A stretch of 64,000 nt of DNA, taken from Mesorhizobium sp. dw_380. GTDB taxonomy: Bacteria > Pseudomonadota > Alphaproteobacteria > Rhizobiales > Rhizobiaceae. The notes under the pieces are model-generated. The model had not been told where the DNA came from, did no database searches, and saw only the letters and a list, made by a program, of their open reading frames with translations. Shown here in pieces: positions 1 through 8,133 of this stretch. The stretch covers positions 62,001 through 126,000 of the forward strand of contig NZ_JAFFIW010000016.1 of the NCBI RefSeq assembly GCF_018588885.1. The letters are read 5' to 3'. The stretch's first letter is position 1, and each line of letters begins with the position of its first letter. The translations under genes and the position numbers were made by a program.

Positions 1-3000
1 CGTGGCTTTGGCTTTTGCGGGTCCGTGGTGTCGAGCACGATGACGTCGGCGTTCCTGCCAAGCGCCGCGAGCGCTGCCGAAAAGCCGCCGATGAAGGCGA
101 CGTCGGCGGAACCTTCGAGAATGTCGCGGCCGGGGTCGTCGCCGGTGTGGACCAGAAGATCGGCCTCGGCAATACGCCCCTCGAAGACGCCGGGCGCCGA
201 TATGCCTTCGCCACCCGCGCCGCCATAGGCGTGCGAGGTGGCATCGAGATAGGCGCGGCCGATCTCTTCGCGCGCGCCCCAGCCGCCGCCCGACAGGAGA
301 TCCTCGACGCCGGCGCCATAGGTGCCGGGCGAGGTGCCGAAGATGCGCGGGCTGATTTTTCCATCGGCGCGGGTTTTGGCGGCGAGCGGGTTTTCCAAAC
401 CCTCCTCGTCGCGCGCGGCGACGGCGTTGGCGGCGGCATCGATCAGCGCGATCTGGGTCGGGAACATGTCGCGGAACAGGCCTGATATGCGCCAGGTGAC
501 ATCGACGCGCGGGCGGCCGAGCGTAGCCGGCGGCAGCACTTCGATGCCGGTGATGCGGCCGGTCGCGGCATCCCATTGCGGCCGGCATCCCATCAGCGCC
601 AGGCCTTGCGCGATCTCCTCTCCGCCGGTGCGCAGCGAAGCCGAGCCCCAGAGGTCTGTCACCAGCGAACGCGGCCAGTCGCCATGCGACTGCATGTAGC
701 CGCGCACCACTTCCTCCGCCGCTGTCCGGCCCAGCTCATAGGCGGTCGGCGTCGGCATGGTGCGCGGGTCGGAGGTGAACAGGTTGCGGCCGGTGGGCAA
801 GACATCGGAACGGCCGCGCGCGGGCGCGCCGGCTGGACCTGCCTTGACGTGGCGGCCATCGAGTGCCGCAAGCAGCGCCATCTTTTCGGCCTCCGCGCTC
901 TGGCGGCGCATGGCGTCGGGCTCGCCCTCGGGCGCGCGGCCATAGATATGCAGCCCATCCTTGATGGCGAAATCCTTGAGGTCGCAGAGCCAGGCGTCGA
1001 TGCGGCGCAGCGCCTCGTCGGGCGCGACGGTCCTGGCGACGCCAGCTTCCGAGGCGAGGCCGGTTTTCTGTGCGGTGTCGACGATCAGCCTGGCGAGACG
1101 GTCGCGACGGCGGCGGTCGAGGCCGTCGGCCTGGGCGTATTCGTCGACCAGACGTTCGAGCTTGTGCTGATCCTCGTCCAATCCGGCGCCGGTCAGCGGC
1201 GGCGGCAGATGGCCAAGGGTAACGGCGGCGATGCGCCGCTTGGCCTGTGCGGCCTCGCCGGGGTTGGAGACGATGAAGGGATAGATGACGGGCAATGCAC
1301 CCGTGACGATCTCGGGAAAACAGGTTTTCGAGAGGGCAACCGTCTTGCCCGGCAGCCATTCCAGCGTGCCATGCGCGCCGACATGGATGAGAGCGTGGAC
1401 GCCAAGCGTTTTGCGCAGCCAGAGGCCGAAGGCGAGGAGTGCATGGCGCGGGGGGAGCATCGGGTCGTGGTAGTCGGCGCGACGGTCGGCGGAGCGGCCG
1501 CGGTCCGGGGCGAGCGCGACGGTGACGTTGCCGAAGGTGGCGGCGCGGAAGGGGAAGTGTTTTTTGCTTGATAGCGAAGGTTCGCGCGAGGCGCCCCCCT
1601 CTGTCCTGCCGGACATCTCCCCCACTTGGGGGGAGATTGGCAGTTCCGTTGCCGGCTCTCTTCCTTCAACGGTTGAGATTGGCGAAAGCGGTGATGACGG
1701 CGTAATCTCCCCACCTGTGGGGGAGATGTCCGGCAGGACAGAGGGGGGCGCCTCGCGCAAACCTATTTCGTCTTCTGCTTTTCCCCACGCGGCCTCGACG
1801 GCAGTCATTGCCTCAACTGGCAGATACTTCGAAAGGTCGATATAATCATCCAACCCGAGCCCATCACTGCCGCGCTCCAGCAAATCCAGCAGCGCACGCG
1901 GCGATTGCGGAATCCCCTCAGCCACATAACCCTGCTCGCTCAGGTCATGCAGCATCGCCAGCACGCTCGACGGAACGTCGAGGCCGACGGCATAGCCCGT
2001 ACGCCCGGGCGCGCTTGGGTAGTCCGGGATCAGGATCGCCAGCTTGCGGTTGGCGCGGGGCGTCTCCTGCAGGCGGATAAAGGCTGCGACACGGTCCGCC
2101 ACCTGCGCTACCCGATCCAACTCCGGCCGATTGGCGAAGGCGCGGTGGCCAAGCGCGGGGTCGGTCTCGCTTTCGCCCTTGAAGGAGATGGCGCCTGCCA
2201 GGATGCGGCCGTCGAGTTCGGGCAGCACGACATGCATGGCAAGGTCGGCGGGCGCCAGGCCGCGCTGGTTGTTCTCCCAGATATCGCTACGCGTGGTGGC
2301 GACAATGACCTGGAAGACGGGCACGCCGGCACGGTCGAATAGGGTTTCGACACCGGGTTCGGCGCCGGATGCGAAAGCGGTTGCGGTGATGATGGCTGCG
2401 GGTTTCAGCGCGGCGAGCGCGGTTTCCACGAAGGAGAGCGACGCCGGGTCCTTGAGGCTGGAGACGAAGATGGGGACGGGGAGCATGTTGCGCTGCCGTA
2501 GCGCTTCGAAAAGCGCGTCTATGGGGGCGACATCGGCGGCCAGCAGCATCGAGCGGTAGAAGAGGATAGGGATGACCTTTCCCTCCCCCTCGAGGGGAGG
2601 GTGGCCCGCAGGACCGGGTGGGGTCGGCACGACCGGGCTCGGCGTTTGTTTAAGTTGGCGCGTTTCGGAGAGGACCCCACCCCCGGCCTGCGGCCGGACC
2701 CTCCCCTCGAGGGGGAGGGGGACGATGCCGCTACTGGGTTGATAGTAGCCCGCTTTCGGCACGCTGACCGGCTCGCAAACAGCCGCATCCTGTCCCCCCA
2801 ACCCCGCCAGCCGCTGCATCAGCGCGCTCATATTCGCCGGGCCGCCCTCGCGAAAATAGCCGAGCAGCGCGTCGAGTTCCTCGCGCGGCAGCGTCGAGGC
2901 TTCGATGAGCCTGACATCCTCGTCGTGGCTTTCACCGGGCAGCAACGCCAGTTTTATGCCGCGTTGGCGGGCGATCGCGGCAAGCTGGTCACAGCCGTAG

Positions 3001-3281
3001 CGCCACCAGTCGTAACCGCCGAGGATGCGCACCAGGATGATCTTGGCGTGGCGGGCGACGCTGTCGATCCAGAGGTCGACGGACATGGGATGGCGCAGGT
3101 CGCGTAGTGCTGCGAGCCGCATGGACGGCAGCCGGCCGGCATCGGCCTTCCACGCGGCCGCAAGGCCGGCGAGGTCGCTGTCGGTGAAGGACAGGGCCAC
3201 GATATCCGCCGGCGTCTGCCGCAGATCGACCGGCTCGGCGAGATCATCGAGCGAGGCGGAGGTCGTGGTGAGGATGTGCAT
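1..3281 (-). CDS. cobN: Cobaltochelatase subunit CobN (partial, 3' end outside window)
   Basis: This is the large subunit of the aerobic, ATP-dependent cobaltochelatase, which with CobS and CobT inserts cobalt into hydrogenobyrinic acid a,c-diamide. I translated the minus strand from the ATG at 3279-3281 and found one open frame of about 1093 codons to the window edge. The start reads MHILTTTSASLDDL. Family-typical stretches include GGYDWWRYGCDQL, HVGAHGTLEWLPGK, GLHIYGRAPEG and TGDDPGRDILEGS. The C-terminus lies outside the window. The frame passes without a stop through two palindromic repeats, at about residues 187-234 and 508-565. These make the protein roughly 105 residues longer than it would otherwise be. 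cobW lies 19 bp upstream, so the gene probably belongs to the riboswitch-controlled operon that starts at 4784. Confidence 0.93.
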   Translation of the reverse strand, partial: MHILTTTSASLDDLAEPVDLRQTPADIVALSFTDSDLAGLAAAWKADAGRLPSMRLAALRDLRHPMSVDLWIDSVARHAKIILVRILGGYDWWRYGCDQLAAIARQRGIKLALLPGESHDEDVRLIEASTLPREELDALLGYFREGGPANMSALMQRLAGLGGQDAAVCEPVSVPKAGYYQPSSGIVPLPLEGRVRPQAGGGVLSETRQLKQTPSPVVPTPPGPAGHPPLEGEGKVIPILFYRSMLLAADVAPIDALFEALRQRNMLPVPIFVSSLKDPASLSFVETALAALKPAAIITATAFASGAEPGVETLFDRAGVPVFQVIVATTRSDIWENNQRGLAPADLAMHVVLPELDGRILAGAISFKGESETDPALGHRAFANRPELDRVAQVADRVAAFIRLQETPRANRKLAILIPDYPSAPGRTGYAVGLDVPSSVLAMLHDLSEQGYVAEGIPQSPRALLDLLERGSDGLGLDDYIDLSKYLPVEAMTAVEAAWGKAEDEIGLREAPPSVLPDISPTGGEITPSSPLSPISTVEGREPATELPISPQVGEMSGRTEGGASREPSLSSKKHFPFRAATFGNVTVALAPDRGRSADRRADYHDPMLPPRHALLAFGLWLRKTLGVHALIHVGAHGTLEWLPGKTVALSKTCFPEIVTGALPVIYPFIVSNPGEAAQAKRRIAAVTLGHLPPPLTGAGLDEDQHKLERLVDEYAQADGLDRRRRDRLARLIVDTAQKTGLASEAGVARTVAPDEALRRIDAWLCDLKDFAIKDGLHIYGRAPEGEPDAMRRQSAEAEKMALLAALDGRHVKAGPAGAPARGRSDVLPTGRNLFTSDPRTMPTPTAYELGRTAAEEVVRGYMQSHGDWPRSLVTDLWGSASLRTGGEEIAQGLALMGCRPQWDAATGRITGIEVLPPATLGRPRVDVTWRISGLFRDMFPTQIALIDAAANAVAARDEEGLENPLAAKTRADGKISPRIFGTSPGTYGAGVEDLLSGGGWGAREEIGRAYLDATSHAYGGAGGEGISAPGVFEGRIAEADLLVHTGDDPGRDILEGSADVAFIGGFSAALAALGRNADVIVLDTTDPQKPKP
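1585..1758. repeat. Palindromic repeat inserted in frame in cobN (type B)
   Basis: Arms at about 1585-1640 and 1703-1758 are nearly perfect reverse complements (GCGAGGCGCCCCCCTCTGTC on the left). Each contains an inner CTCCCCC...GGGGGAGA palindrome. A related copy of the same family, including its spacer, lies at 61113-61279 between genes. The 174-bp length is a multiple of three and the minus-strand cobN frame stays open through it. Confidence 0.88.
2580..2722. repeat. Palindromic repeat inserted in frame in cobN (type A)
   Basis: The left arm is near 2580-2627 (CCCTCCCCCTCGAGGGGAGG and onward) and the right arm near 2674-2722. They form a large imperfect inverted repeat around a short spacer. 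Each outer arm also contains its own small palindrome around CTCGAG. The element is about 143 bp and is read in the cobN frame as a proline- and glycine-rich insert of about 47 residues. Confidence 0.85.
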
Positions 3282-3300
3282 CGCGGCCCGTGCCTGAAAA

Positions 3301-4353
3301 TCAGCCGGCGAGTATACGTTCGATCGCCGGCCGGTTCAGCCCCTTGAGGCCGATGACGACGAGGCGTGAGCGGCGGTCGTCCTCGGTGGTCCAGGCGCGG
3401 TCATAGTAATGATTGACGCGCGGGCCGACCGCCTGCAGCAGGAGCCGCATCGGCTTGCCGCCGACCTCGACGAAGCCTTTCACACGCAGCACGTTTTCCT
3501 GTTCGGCGGCGGCGGCGACGCGTTTTGCCAGTTCGTCCGGATTGGCGATCGAGGGAATGTCGACGATGAACGTGTCGAAATCGTCATGCTCGTGGTCGAA
3601 TGCACCGTCATGATGGGACTTGCGGTTCTCGATGTCATCCTCGACGGCGAGACCGAGCCCGAGCAGTACGGAGGGATCGACCTTGCCATGAGAGGTCGGC
3701 ACGATCTTCACGGCGCGAGCGGAGTGTTCGCCAATGATGGCGTTGGCGCGGGCCGAACCGGCGGCGTCCATCAGGTCGCTCTTCGACAGGATGATCAGGT
3801 CGGCGCAGGCGATCTGGTCCTCGAACACTTCCTCGACCGGATCGTCATGATCGAGGCTGTCATCCCCGGCGCGCTGCGCCTGCAGGGCGTCCATGTCGTT
3901 GGCGACGCGACCTTCGGCCAGCGCCGGGCCGTCGACCACGGCAATGACGCCGTCGACGGTCACGCGGCTCTTCACCGTCGGCCATTGGAAAGCCTGGACC
4001 AGCGGCTTGGGCAAAGCCAGCCCCGAGGTTTCGATCAGGATATGGTCGACCTTCGGCGTCAGCGACAGGATCTGGTCGAGCGCCGGCACGAAATCGTCGG
4101 CCACCGTGCAGCAGATGCAGCCATTGGCCAGTTCGACGATGTTTTCCTCCGGACAGGTGTCGATGCCGCAGCCCTTGAGGATTTCGCCGTCGATGCCGAT
4201 GTCGCCGAACTCGTTGACGATGATGGCGATGCGCCTGCCGCCGGCGTTTTCCAGGAGATGACGGACCAGCGTCGTCTTGCCGGCGCCGAGGAAGCCGGTG
4301 ACGACGGTGCAGGGAACACGGGAGAGGTTGGCGGACGAATCCGGAGCGGTCAT
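3301..4353 (-). CDS. cobW: CobW family GTPase / cobalt chaperone
   Basis: This is a G3E-family P-loop GTPase of the cobalamin pathway, thought to deliver or handle cobalt for cobaltochelatase. The 350-residue protein has a Walker A motif GFLGAGKT at residues 20-27 and the metal-binding GCICC motif at 78-82. It also has a His/Asp-rich stretch around HHDGAFDHEHDD and a C-terminal CobW_C-like region. It lies between the DUF1636 gene (2 bp upstream) and cobN (19 bp downstream), the usual rhizobial order. Regulation is most likely through the cobalamin riboswitch at about 4826-5027. Length is normal for the family. Confidence 0.94.
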   Translation of the reverse strand: MTAPDSSANLSRVPCTVVTGFLGAGKTTLVRHLLENAGGRRIAIIVNEFGDIGIDGEILKGCGIDTCPEENIVELANGCICCTVADDFVPALDQILSLTPKVDHILIETSGLALPKPLVQAFQWPTVKSRVTVDGVIAVVDGPALAEGRVANDMDALQAQRAGDDSLDHDDPVEEVFEDQIACADLIILSKSDLMDAAGSARANAIIGEHSARAVKIVPTSHGKVDPSVLLGLGLAVEDDIENRKSHHDGAFDHEHDDFDTFIVDIPSIANPDELAKRVAAAAEQENVLRVKGFVEVGGKPMRLLLQAVGPRVNHYYDRAWTTEDDRRSRLVVIGLKGLNRPAIERILAG

Positions 4354-4355
4354 GG

Positions 4356-4784
4356 TTAGTCCTTCAGCATGTCGAGGGGAGGGATGCGGGCAACGAGGCC
4401 GCGCTTGAGGCTATCGGGCCGGCCACGCCACGGGATGAGGCCGTCGGTCGAAGTGGCGAAGAGCTTTGCGCCTGTGACAAGGTCGGTGCCGCTGGTCAGG
4501 GTTAAATCGCCGAACACATAGCTCCAGCAGCCGTCGCGCAGGATGGCGGCGCTGAGGCGACGCTTGCAATTGCCGAGGCATTCGACCGTGCGGATGCGGA
4601 TATCTTCGCCCGATGCGGCGCGGCGCGTGTCTTGTGCCAGCAGTTCGCCGGCGCGGGGATGGGCGTCGGAGCCGGTTTCGTCACGACAGGAGGCGCAGAC
4701 GATCACGGTAACGCCGGCCAAGACGCCACGCTCGCTGGGCAATACGTCCGCTGTCTCAGCCGGGAAACTGCTGTTGCGTTCCAA
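4356..4784 (-). CDS. DUF1636 family ferredoxin-like metal-binding protein
   Basis: This is a 142-residue protein of the DUF1636 family, which is commonly found next to cobW in alphaproteobacteria. Its function is not established. Cys30 and Cys33 (CASC) and Cys69 and Cys73 (ECLGNC) are placed as in thioredoxin-fold [2Fe-2S] ferredoxins, so a [2Fe-2S] cluster or a metal site is plausible. It is the first gene after the cobalamin riboswitch and stops 2 bp before the cobW start, suggesting translational coupling. An electron-transfer or cobalt-handling role in B12 synthesis is inferred from position only. Confidence 0.85.
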   Translation of the reverse strand: MERNSSFPAETADVLPSERGVLAGVTVIVCASCRDETGSDAHPRAGELLAQDTRRAASGEDIRIRTVECLGNCKRRLSAAILRDGCWSYVFGDLTLTSGTDLVTGAKLFATSTDGLIPWRGRPDSLKRGLVARIPPLDMLKD

Positions 4785-4825
4785 TCTGGCTCCTTGCCCG
4801 GAAAACCCGCCAGGCGATCGGATTA

Positions 4826-5027
4826 TCTTGTCGCAGACGGCAGGTCTCCTGGCTCGCGGGTCATCGCCTTGGGTAGCCGCCTTCCCGGGAACTCCCAGTG
4901 GCTTTCGGCCTTGGCTCGTCGCTTACAGTTGCGGGGACAGCCGCGGATTTGAGATCGAAATCCCTCACCGCATTCCCTCTTAGCCCCTGCCGTTGCGGGC
5001 AAGGGACCGTCTGGACCGGATTTAGGC
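4826..5027 (-). promoter_or_regulatory. Cobalamin riboswitch upstream of DUF1636-cobW-cobN
   Basis: The minus strand reads GAGGGAATGCGGTG near 4964-4980, then the B12 box GCCACTGGGAGTTCCCGG near 4885-4903, and closes with GAGCCAGGAGACCTGCC near 4838-4856. These are the three hallmark blocks of the AdoCbl riboswitch in the right order. It precedes the DUF1636 start by about 40 bp, so control could act on translation of the first gene. The boundaries are approximate. Confidence 0.93.
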
Positions 5028-5054
5028 TCTTGCGGGGAGTTGTGTCAACGCAGG

Positions 5055-6254
5055 TTACGACACGGCGATGTCGGCGAGAGGCTGGCCCAGATCACCAGCC
5101 GGCGTCACTTCCATGCGCTCAAGGCCAAGCCAGCCCTGCATCTGCTTCAGTTCCTCGAAGAGCTGGGCGGCGGTTTCTGGCGGTGCATTGCATTCTGCGT
5201 AGGCTGCGTGGACGCGCAGGATACTTGCCGGCCGGTCGGCCTTGAGGTCGACGCGCGCGACGATCCTGTCGCCGAGCAGGAACGGCAGGACGTAATAGCC
5301 GTATTGCCGCTTTTCGGCCGGCGTGTAGATCTCGATGCGGTAGTGGAAATCGAACAGCCGCTCCGAGCGCGACCGTTCGAAGACGACCGGATCGAACGGC
5401 GCCAGCAAGGCGCGGGCCTCGATCCTGCGCGGCAGACGGGCGTCCTTATGGAGGTATGCCGGCTTGTCCCAGCCTTCGACGCGCACCTGCAGCAGCTCGC
5501 CGGTCTCGACCAGTTCCTCCAGCCGGCCCTTCATGTCGGCCGGCGACAGGCGGAAATAGTCGCGCAAATCGCCTGATGTCGCGATGCCGTGGGCGCGGGC
5601 GGAGATGCGCAGCAATTCGCGGTGCGCGTCCTCGGCGGCCGGCACCGGCAGGTCGAGGATCGCCTGCGGCAGCACGCGCTCGGGCAGGTCATAGAAGCGC
5701 TCGAACCCGCGACGATGCGCCGTGGTGATGCGCCCGGCCCAGAACAGCCATTCGAAGGCGTGCTTGGCGTGGCTCCAACCCCACCAGCCGCCGGAGCCTT
5801 TCTGGCCTTCTAGCGCCGAAGCGGCGATCGGGCCGCGCTCGACGACCTGGCGGTAGATTTCTTCTATGTAGGCGGCGTGCTCGCGACCCCATTTGGCCAG
5901 CCCCAGATACATTTCATCGCCTTGTTCGGCGCGCTGCATGCGCCAGCACATCAGCGGGTAGGTCTCGACCGGCAGGAACGAGGCCTCATGCGCCCAGTAT
6001 TCGAAGACCGTGCGCTTGCGGGTGACGGCGGCGTTGTCGAGCAGAGCCAGGGGATAGGGGCCAAGGCGCGAATAGAGCGGCATATAATGAGCACGCACCA
6101 CCGCGCTGACGGAATCGATTTGCAGCAGGCCGGTACGGGAGAGAACGCGGGCGAAATGGCGGCGGTCGGGCGTGCCGGAGGGGCGGGGATCGAGAAACCC
6201 TTGAGCCGCGAGCGCGATGCGCCGGGCCGTGGCAAGCGAGATCTTTTCCTTCAT
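5055..6254 (-). CDS. Winged-helix DNA glycosylase, YcaQ/AlkZ (HTH_42) family
   Basis: This is a 399-residue member of the family of bacterial DNA glycosylases that unhook interstrand crosslinks or remove bulky alkyl adducts. Recognisable parts are the N-terminal winged-helix segment, the QID tripeptide at residues 45-47 matching the Q-x-D catalytic motif of the YcaQ branch, the GWWGWSHAKHAFEWLFWAGR block, and the C-terminal segment APFDPVVFERSR...YYVLPFLLGDRIVARVDLK. It is a single gene transcribed away from the nuo operon. The 80-200 bp downstream hold the cobalamin riboswitch of the next operon. The assignment to the family is firm, but the exact lesion is unknown. Confidence 0.85.
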   Translation of the reverse strand: MKEKISLATARRIALAAQGFLDPRPSGTPDRRHFARVLSRTGLLQIDSVSAVVRAHYMPLYSRLGPYPLALLDNAAVTRKRTVFEYWAHEASFLPVETYPLMCWRMQRAEQGDEMYLGLAKWGREHAAYIEEIYRQVVERGPIAASALEGQKGSGGWWGWSHAKHAFEWLFWAGRITTAHRRGFERFYDLPERVLPQAILDLPVPAAEDAHRELLRISARAHGIATSGDLRDYFRLSPADMKGRLEELVETGELLQVRVEGWDKPAYLHKDARLPRRIEARALLAPFDPVVFERSRSERLFDFHYRIEIYTPAEKRQYGYYVLPFLLGDRIVARVDLKADRPASILRVHAAYAECNAPPETAAQLFEELKQMQGWLGLERMEVTPAGDLGQPLADIAVS

Positions 6255-6588
6255 TCAAGCGCCACTCTGAGGTGATTTGACCGAGGGGTCCGATGGGTGA
6301 TTCCAGCCCATGCTAGCAGGGTTTCGGCGGCAACCATGTCAGGAGAGAAAAGTGGAGTAAAAAGAGAAGGAAATCAAACAGGAGCGTATCGGACCAGTTT
6401 CGCCGGATATGCCGTCCAGCTCGGTGTTTTGAACAAGGTTTGACTTGCTTCGCTGGAAGTGCTGCGCTAACCCTCGCCGCGTTGCAGCATAGGCTCCTTA
6501 AAACGGTTCAGCGGTTAAACTGTCACGCTTCCGCATTAAGGTCCGGTGCTGTAATCAAAATGGATTGGCGCCAACGGAAAGCCGCTGC
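6255..6588. promoter_or_regulatory. Divergent intergenic region between the glycosylase gene and nuoA
   Basis: This 334-bp non-coding stretch must contain the promoter of the nuo operon on the plus strand and that of the glycosylase gene on the minus strand. A TTGACT at 6440-6445 could be a -35 element for nuo, but I see no convincing -10 hexamer at the right distance. No hairpin or repeat stands out. Confidence 0.4.
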
Positions 6589-6954
6589 ATGAACGCACTT
6601 CTCAGTTCGTACCTGCCCATCGTCCTGTTCATCGGCGTGGCGCTGGTCGTCGGCCTGGCGCTGCTGGTCGCGCCGTTCCTGGTGGCATACCGCAACCCCG
6701 ATCCCGAAAAGCTTTCCGCCTACGAGTGCGGTTTCAACTCGTTCGACGATGCCCGCATGAAATTCGACATCCGCTTCTATCTGGTGTCGATCCTGTTCAT
6801 CATCTTCGACCTGGAAGTGGCCTTCCTGTTCCCGTGGGCCGTGTCCTTCTCGAAGATAGGCATGCTCGGCTTCTGGTCGATGATGGTGTTTTTGGCAGTG
6901 CTGACCATCGGCTTTGCCTATGAATGGAAAAAAGGAGCGCTGGAATGGGATTGA
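6589..6954 (+). CDS. nuoA: NADH-quinone oxidoreductase subunit A
   Basis: This is a small membrane subunit of complex I with three transmembrane helices. The start at 6589 gives the 121-residue protein MNALLSSYLPIVLFIG..., the usual rhizobial length. A TTG at 6565 would only add eight unrelated residues. The conserved loop YECGFNSFDDARMKFDIRFY and the ending EWKKGALEWD are clear. It is the first gene of a 14-subunit nuo operon. Its last 10 bases overlap the start of nuoB. Confidence 0.96.
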   Translation: MNALLSSYLPIVLFIGVALVVGLALLVAPFLVAYRNPDPEKLSAYECGFNSFDDARMKFDIRFYLVSILFIIFDLEVAFLFPWAVSFSKIGMLGFWSMMVFLAVLTIGFAYEWKKGALEWD

Positions 6955-7526
6955 ACGACAGTTCAGGCACCCTCGTCGCGCCGAAGCCCAAGGGCATCAT
7001 CGATCCCAACACCGGCAAACCGGTGGGGCAGGATGATCCCTTCTTCCTCGAAATCAACAACGAACTGGCCGACAAGGGTTTTCTGGTCACTTCGACCGAG
7101 GCGCTGATCACCTGGGCACGCAGCGGCTCGCTGATGTTCATGACCTTCGGCCTTGCCTGCTGCGCCGTGGAGATGATCCACACCTCGATGCCGCGCTATG
7201 ATTCGGAGCGGTTCGGCGTTGCGCCGCGCGCCTCTCCGCGCCAGTCCGACATCATGATCGTCGCCGGCACGCTGACCAACAAGATGGCGCCGGCGCTGCG
7301 CAAGGTCTATGACCAGATGCCGGAGCCGCGCTACGTCATTTCGATGGGCTCCTGCGCCAATGGCGGCGGCTATTACCACTATTCCTATTCGGTGGTGCGC
7401 GGCTGTGACCGCGTCGTGCCGGTGGACATCTATGTGCCCGGCTGTCCGCCGAGCGCCGAAGCGCTGCTCTACGGCATCCTTCTCCTGCAGAAGAAAATCC
7501 GCCGCACCGGCACGATCGAACGGTAA
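6945..7526 (+). CDS. nuoB: NADH-quinone oxidoreductase subunit B
   Basis: This is the hydrophilic subunit that binds the terminal [4Fe-4S] cluster N2 next to the quinone site. The 193-residue protein begins MGLNDSSGTLVAPKPKG. I chose 6945 because an AAAGGAG Shine-Dalgarno lies about 8 bp upstream and the extra upstream residues are translated nuoA sequence. Cluster ligands are visible in GLACCAVEM, GSCANGGG and PGCPPSAEAL. It overlaps nuoA by 10 bp and is followed by nuoC after 4 bp. Confidence 0.96.
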   Translation: MGLNDSSGTLVAPKPKGIIDPNTGKPVGQDDPFFLEINNELADKGFLVTSTEALITWARSGSLMFMTFGLACCAVEMIHTSMPRYDSERFGVAPRASPRQSDIMIVAGTLTNKMAPALRKVYDQMPEPRYVISMGSCANGGGYYHYSYSVVRGCDRVVPVDIYVPGCPPSAEALLYGILLLQKKIRRTGTIER

Positions 7527-7530
7527 ATCC

Positions 7531-8133
7531 ATGGCTGCTTCATTGAGCGAACTGTCGACCTATCTCGGCGAGAAGCTGCCTGGCCGCTTCAGCGACGCGG
7601 TGTTTGCCTATGGCGAACTCACCGTTCACGTCGAGCCGGAAAACCTGATCGAGGTGGTGAGCTTCCTGCGAGACGATGCGCGCTGCCAGTTCATCTCGAT
7701 CATCGATGTCTGCGGCGCCGACTATCCGTCGCGGGCCAAGCGCTTCGATGTCGTCTATCACCTGTTGTCGCCGAAGCAGAACGTGCGCATCCGCGTCAAG
7801 GTGCAGGCGGACGAGGAGACGATGGTGCCGTCGATCACCGGTGTCTATCCTGGCGCCGACTGGTTCGAGCGCGAGACCTACGATCTCTACGGCGTGCTGT
7901 TCTCGGGTCACCCGGATCTGCGCCGCCTGCTGACCGATTACGGTTTCGAAGGCCATCCGCTGCGTAAGGATTTCCCGCTGACCGGCTTCGTCGAAGTGCG
8001 CTACGACGACGAAGCCAAGCGCGTGATCTACGAGCCGGTCGAGCTCAAGCAGGAATTCCGCAATTTCGATTTTTTGTCGCCGTGGGAAGGTACTGACTAC
8101 GTGCTGCCGGGCGACGAGAAGGCAAAGCAGTAA
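7531..8133 (+). CDS. nuoC: NADH-quinone oxidoreductase subunit C
   Basis: This is a hydrophilic connecting-arm subunit (30 kDa type) of complex I, 200 residues from the ATG at 7531 (MAASLSELSTYLGEKLPG). Conserved family blocks are VVYHLLS, the ERETYDLYGVLFSGHPDLRR signature and HPLRKDFPLTGFVEVRYD. Further upstream in-frame starts lie inside nuoB and are not needed. The stop abuts the nuoD start codon. Confidence 0.96.
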   Translation: MAASLSELSTYLGEKLPGRFSDAVFAYGELTVHVEPENLIEVVSFLRDDARCQFISIIDVCGADYPSRAKRFDVVYHLLSPKQNVRIRVKVQADEETMVPSITGVYPGADWFERETYDLYGVLFSGHPDLRRLLTDYGFEGHPLRKDFPLTGFVEVRYDDEAKRVIYEPVELKQEFRNFDFLSPWEGTDYVLPGDEKAKQ

